Positions 8,098 through 11,640 of a stretch of DNA of 11,640 nucleotides are shown piece after piece. Source of the DNA: an uncultured Actinomycetes bacterium (lineage in GTDB: Bacteria; Actinomycetota; Actinomycetes; Nanopelagicales; Nanopelagicaceae); contig CAITAV010000046.1 in assembly GCA_903890345.1 (NCBI GenBank), positions 1 through 11,640 on the forward strand, read 5' to 3'. A model generated the notes under the pieces. The model was not told the origin of the DNA. It saw only the letters and a program-made list of their open reading frames with translations, and did not search any database. The stretch's first letter is position 1. Every line of letters starts with the position of its first letter. Position numbers and translations under genes: made by a program.

Positions 8098-8984
8098 TTC
8101 GCTGGAGCGAAAACTGCAATTGGTTTTGCTCCGTCTTCTCGATTTTCCAGCAAGGCAATTAATTGATTGGTTTCGGAGATGGCAGCATAAATCTGCGCAC
8201 TAGGTGAAGCAGAAATTTTGCGGCCAAAAGATAGTTCTTGAGACTCAACTGAATTGATTTCTCGAACCTGAAAAATTTTCCGCGCAACTTCGACTAATCC
8301 CAAAGCCTTGAAATCTCCAGATTTAAACTCCGCAAATGGTGTTGCTACATCTTCACCAAAGGATGCAACCCTGGAACGTCGCAAAAACGTTAGGTGTCCC
8401 CCAATATTTAGTGCATTACCTAAATCGCGCGCAATTGCTCTAATAAATGTTCCTGCAGAACACGTTACTTCAATATCGACCTCAATGGCATTTTCGGTAC
8501 GGCGAATATCGGTTACGTCTAATTGTGAAATGGTTACTTCACGCGACGCCAACTCGAATACTTCACCAGCTCTTACTCGCTCATGTGCTCGTTTGCCATC
8601 TACTTTTACTGCAGAAACAGAACTCGGACGTTGCGAAATTACTCCGCGCATCTCGGATAGAACCTTTTTAATATCTTCATCAGTGACTTTCAATAAATCT
8701 GAAGAGCTAGCTTCTGAAATTATGTCGCCCTCAACGTCATCGGTTACCGTGGCGGCGCCGAGTGCAATGGTTGCTCTATATGACTTATCTCCATCGGTGA
8801 TGTATTGAAGCAATCTTGTTCCGTGGCCAAATCCAAGAATTAAAATACCGGTAGCCATTGGATCCAATGTTCCAGCGTGTCCAACTTTACGTGTGCCCAA
8901 TACGCGTCGCCCGACAGCCACCACATCGTGACTTGTCATCGCGCCAGCCTTATCTACAACTACAAACCCATCTGTTGTAGACAT
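8094..8984 (-). CDS. truB: tRNA pseudouridine(55) synthase TruB
   Basis: TruB converts U55 in the T-loop of tRNAs to pseudouridine. The 296-residue protein starts with GFVVVDKAGAMTSHDVV (6-22). It has the catalytic motif GHAGTLDPMATG (35-46), with Asp41 as nucleophile. KSYRATIALG and the later GTFIRAIARDLG segment are also standard for the family. After about residue 215 the C-terminal domain is short and variable, as in actinobacterial TruB with a TruB_C/PUA-like tail. The ATG at 8984 lies 5 bp after the rbfA stop and only weak GGGA-like purines precede it. Its stop overlaps ribF. The rbfA-truB-ribF run has no DHH phosphoesterase between rbfA and truB, unlike mycobacteria, where nrnA follows rbfA. 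Confidence 0.97.
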   Translation of the reverse strand: MSTTDGFVVVDKAGAMTSHDVVAVGRRVLGTRKVGHAGTLDPMATGILILGFGHGTRLLQYITDGDKSYRATIALGAATVTDDVEGDIISEASSSDLLKVTDEDIKKVLSEMRGVISQRPSSVSAVKVDGKRAHERVRAGEVFELASREVTISQLDVTDIRRTENAIEVDIEVTCSAGTFIRAIARDLGNALNIGGHLTFLRRSRVASFGEDVATPFAEFKSGDFKALGLVEVARKIFQVREINSVESQELSFGRKISASPSAQIYAAISETNQLIALLENREDGAKPIAVFAPAN

Positions 8985-8989
8985 ATTTT

Positions 8990-9469
8990 TTAAACGTCAT
9001 CCCAATTGGTAATGCGATCAACTGGAAGCGGTTTGCTGCTGTTATCAATAATTTTCGGCGCCTTATATGCATCTGATTCGCCCGCATAATTCGCTTCTTT
9101 GCGCAGTTTTGAAACTTCTTCATCTTGCTCACGAACTTTTGCCAACAAAGAATCAAGGGCTAGTGCGCTCTCTGGTAGTCCATCTAGAAAGAATTCGATT
9201 GATGGTGTTACCCGAACGCCTAAGTCTTTACCAACGGATGATCGAATTACTCCTTTAGCACTTTCAAGTGCGGCGGCAGTGGATTCACGTTGTTCATCAT
9301 CGCCAAGCACCGTATAAAAAATCGATGCATGCTGTAAGTCTCCGGTCACACGTGCATCAGTAACTGTTACAAAACCTAGTCGAGGGTCCTTAATTTTTCC
9401 CTCGAGCAGGCCTGCAACAACAACTTTGATGCGGTCGGCAACCTTTTGACTGCGATGCGATGTGCCCAC
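8990..9469 (-). CDS. rbfA: 30S ribosome-binding factor A
   Basis: RbfA is a KH-fold protein that binds the immature 30S subunit and helps 16S rRNA 5'-end maturation, especially in the cold. The core (residues 5-115) includes RVADRI-like [16 protein letters not shown], the [19 protein letters not shown] segment and [13 protein letters not shown], all typical. The remaining 40 or so residues form a charged tail ending in ITNWDDV that is longer than in E. coli RbfA and common in actinobacteria. The start is GTG at 9469; it gives the expected [15 protein letters not shown]-terminus and lies 3 bp after the infB TAA. No ribosome binding site stands out, so translation is probably coupled to infB. 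Confidence 0.95.
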   Translation of the reverse strand: MGTSHRSQKVADRIKVVVAGLLEGKIKDPRLGFVTVTDARVTGDLQHASIFYTVLGDDEQRESTAAALESAKGVIRSSVGKDLGVRVTPSIEFFLDGLPESALALDSLLAKVREQDEEVSKLRKEANYAGESDAYKAPKIIDNSSKPLPVDRITNWDDV

Positions 9470-9472
9470 GTT

Positions 9473-11640
9473 TTATGCTCGCTTCTTCTCGCGCATTTCG
9501 TAGACCTGAATTGTGTCGCCCACTTGCATTTCCTTAAGTGATCCAACGCCAATACCGCATTCGAATCCTTCACGGACTTCAGTGGCATCATCTTTAAAGC
9601 GCTTAAGCGAATCGATAGTGAGGTTATCTGTAATCACATCGCCATTTCTCATTAAGCGAGCCTTGGCATTTCTGCGAATGATTCCATCTAGAACCATGGA
9701 ACCAGCAATGTTTCCAGCCTTACTTGATTTAAAGATGTCACGAACTTCTGCATTACCCAGAACAATTTCTTCAAATTCCGGCTTGAGCAAGCCCTTAAGG
9801 GAGAGTTCGATTTCTTCAATTGCTTGATAGATAACAGAATAGAAGCGAACTTCAACGCCTTCTTGATCGGCGAATATTGCAGTCTGTGGTTCTGGCTTAA
9901 CGTTAAAACCAATTACAACTGCAGTAGATGCGGATGCAAGCGTGATATCGCTCTTTGTGATTGCACCAACACCACGGTGAATAACGCGAAGATCAACTTC
10001 TGCGCCAACATCGAGTTGTAGAAGTGCATCTTCGAGCGCTTCAACAGATCCACTCACGTCGCCCTTGAGAATAAGGTTAAGTGTTGTGATCTTTGATTGC
10101 TCCATGAAGTCTTCGAGTGAAACCTTCTTGCGTGCCTTTGCGAGTTGCGCATTACGTTCAGCTGCTTGACGCTTTTCAGCAATTTGTCGTGCAGTTCTAT
10201 CTTCATCTGCGACCAAGAACGTATCGCCAGCACTTGGTACTGATGTAAATCCGAGCACCTGAACTGGACGAGATGGACCAGCTTCGAGAACGTTTCCACC
10301 ATCTTCATCGAGCATTGCTCGAACACGACCAAATGATCCGCCAGCAACGATTGCATCTCCAACTTTTAGAGTTCCACGTTGAACAAGCACTGTTGCAACA
10401 GGTCCACGACCGCGATCTAGGTGAGCTTCAATCGCAACACCACGTGCTTCATCATCTGCAATTGCACGAAGATCAATCGCAGCATCGGCAGTGAGAAGAA
10501 TTGAATCGATGAGCGCATCAATTCCTAAACCAGATTTCGCAGAAACGTTTACGAAAATTGTTTCTCCGCCGTACTCTTCGGCGACTAAGTTGTACTCAGT
10601 TAATTGCTGGCGAACCTTGTCAGGATTTGCGCCTTCTTTATCAACTTTGTTAACCGCTACAACAATTGGAACATCTGCTGCTTGCGCATGGTTAAGAGCT
10701 TCGATTGTCTGAGGCATAACACCGTCATCGGCTGCCACTACGAGAACTGCAATATCTGTGACCTTTGCACCACGAGCACGCATGGCTGTAAATGCTTCGT
10801 GACCAGGTGTATCGATAAATGTAATCGCGCGGTTGGTTCCGTTGTGATCATGGTGAATTTGGTAGGCACCAATGTGCTGAGTAATTCCGCCAGCTTCACT
10901 CTTAACAACTTCAGTCTGACGAATTGCATCTAGTAGACGAGTTTTACCGTGATCAACGTGACCCATAACAGTTACAACTGGTGGACGAGCAACTAGACGA
11001 TCTTGATCAAGACTTTCAAGTTCTTCTCCAAGATCGATATCAAAGCCCTGCAGTAACTCACGATCTTCATCTTCTGGGCTCACAATTTGGATGACATATC
11101 CAAGCTGTGCACCAAGAATTTCGAAAGTGTCAGCATCAACTGATTGAGTCGCAGTAACCATTTCACCTAAGTGAAATAGCGCTGCTACGAGTGCTGCTGG
11201 ATCTGCATTAATTTTTTCTGCAAAGTCTGCAAGAGAAGAACCACGGCGCATGCGAATTTGAGTTTTACCATCGCCGTGAGGAATAACTGCTCCACCAAGT
11301 TGTGGTGCTTGCATATTGTCGAATTCATCGCGCAGCGCTTTTCTACTCTTTGGTTTGCGCTTACTGCTCTTGCTTTGATTCTTTCCAAATGCACCACCAG
11401 CACCACCACGACCGCCACCGCGATTTGGTCCGCCGCCTGGACGACCACCTGCAGCAGGTGCACCGCCGCCAGTAGTTTTATAAGGACTTGAATTTGCTGC
11501 ACCAGTAGATGGTGCACCAGTACGTGGTGGGAAATTTCCTGTTGAAGGTGGACGTGGTGAAGATGGTCGCGCTGCAAAACCTGGACGTACAGAACCAGGA
11601 CGTGGTCCTGACATTCCTGAACGCGGTGCACCTGGTGCAC
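9473..11640 (-). CDS. infB: Translation initiation factor IF-2, 5' end outside the window
   Basis: IF-2 is the GTPase that brings initiator fMet-tRNA to the 30S subunit and promotes subunit joining. About 721 residues are visible, and the frame stays open to the right edge (APGAPRSG precedes the Met at 11614), so that ATG is probably internal. Counting from it, residues 1-80 are a Pro/Gly/Ala/Arg-rich disordered region and 81-100 are basic. The IF2 N domain lies near 115-180. The GTPase has GHVDHGKT (G1, 218-225), GGITQ (242-246), DTPGHE (268-273) and NKVD (322-325), with a SAK further on. Domains II, C1 and C2 follow to the end at REKKRA. Actinobacterial IF-2 is usually 900-1000 residues, so perhaps 200 are missing. 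It leads the infB-rbfA-truB-ribF run. Confidence 0.98.
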   Translation of the reverse strand, partial: APGAPRSGMSGPRPGSVRPGFAARPSSPRPPSTGNFPPRTGAPSTGAANSSPYKTTGGGAPAAGGRPGGGPNRGGGRGGAGGAFGKNQSKSSKRKPKSRKALRDEFDNMQAPQLGGAVIPHGDGKTQIRMRRGSSLADFAEKINADPAALVAALFHLGEMVTATQSVDADTFEILGAQLGYVIQIVSPEDEDRELLQGFDIDLGEELESLDQDRLVARPPVVTVMGHVDHGKTRLLDAIRQTEVVKSEAGGITQHIGAYQIHHDHNGTNRAITFIDTPGHEAFTAMRARGAKVTDIAVLVVAADDGVMPQTIEALNHAQAADVPIVVAVNKVDKEGANPDKVRQQLTEYNLVAEEYGGETIFVNVSAKSGLGIDALIDSILLTADAAIDLRAIADDEARGVAIEAHLDRGRGPVATVLVQRGTLKVGDAIVAGGSFGRVRAMLDEDGGNVLEAGPSRPVQVLGFTSVPSAGDTFLVADEDRTARQIAEKRQAAERNAQLAKARKKVSLEDFMEQSKITTLNLILKGDVSGSVEALEDALLQLDVGAEVDLRVIHRGVGAITKSDITLASASTAVVIGFNVKPEPQTAIFADQEGVEVRFYSVIYQAIEEIELSLKGLLKPEFEEIVLGNAEVRDIFKSSKAGNIAGSMVLDGIIRRNAKARLMRNGDVITDNLTIDSLKRFKDDATEVREGFECGIGVGSLKEMQVGDTIQVYEMREKKRA

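Noticed and set aside
8308..8808. 166-codon open frame on the plus strand within truB
   Set aside because: Low-complexity Ser/Thr-rich translation antisense to conserved TruB sequence; no start signals or family resemblance.
11447..11461. CACCTG/CAGGTG inverted repeat and repeated GGTGCACC units in infB
   Set aside because: They follow from repeated Pro, Ala and Gly codons in the low-complexity IF-2 N-terminus.
11612..11614. ATG at 11614 as the infB start
   Set aside because: The same frame stays open to the window edge with matching Pro/Gly/Arg-rich sequence, and the protein would be shorter than usual; the true start is most likely outside.
11185..11640. 151-codon minus-strand frame rich in His, Val and Gln overlapping infB
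   Set aside because: A frame-shifted reading of the Gly/Pro-rich IF-2 N-terminus; the IF-2 frame itself is clearly coding and continuous.

Overview
The window is a stretch of core chromosome from a member of the Actinobacteria (Actinomycetota). The gene order infB-rbfA-truB-ribF-rpsO-pnp-M16 peptidase-dapB-thyX-dapA is the one known from that phylum. A mycoredoxin-type glutaredoxin and a candidate Actino-pnp leader RNA point the same way. By eye the DNA is AT-rich for an actinobacterium, with dense packing and very short spacers. This suggests a streamlined low-GC lineage such as the freshwater Nanopelagicales (acI), but that placement is inference.

The main block is read on the minus strand, from the right edge leftwards. 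It starts with infB (its 5' end lies outside the window), then rbfA, truB and ribF. These four are nearly contiguous or overlapping and serve translation initiation, 30S maturation, tRNA pseudouridylation and flavin cofactor synthesis. A leader of about 116 bp precedes rpsO. A 143 bp spacer between rpsO and pnp folds into one long interrupted hairpin plus a second small hairpin next to the pnp ribosome binding site. After pnp come an M16 zinc peptidase, dapB and a small glutaredoxin, separated by 0 bp, a 4 bp overlap and 11 bp respectively.

To the left, the glutaredoxin meets a plus-strand azlC-azlD pair (branched-chain amino acid exporter type) tail to tail, with the two stop codons overlapping. 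azlC in turn is divergent from thyX across 59 bp. thyX is followed by dapA (second lysine/diaminopimelate gene), which runs off the left edge.

Every gene belongs to a recognisable family, and I see no mobile element, CRISPR array, tRNA or rRNA gene, or new multi-gene system. The more interesting signals are in RNA and layout: the rpsO-pnp leader, a rpsO leader with mutually exclusive stems, a perfect 11 bp hairpin inside the M16 peptidase gene, a shared start-proximal hexamer spacing suggesting leaderless transcripts for dapA, thyX and azlC, and the overlapping convergent stops. No stretch longer than 300 bases lacks a gene.
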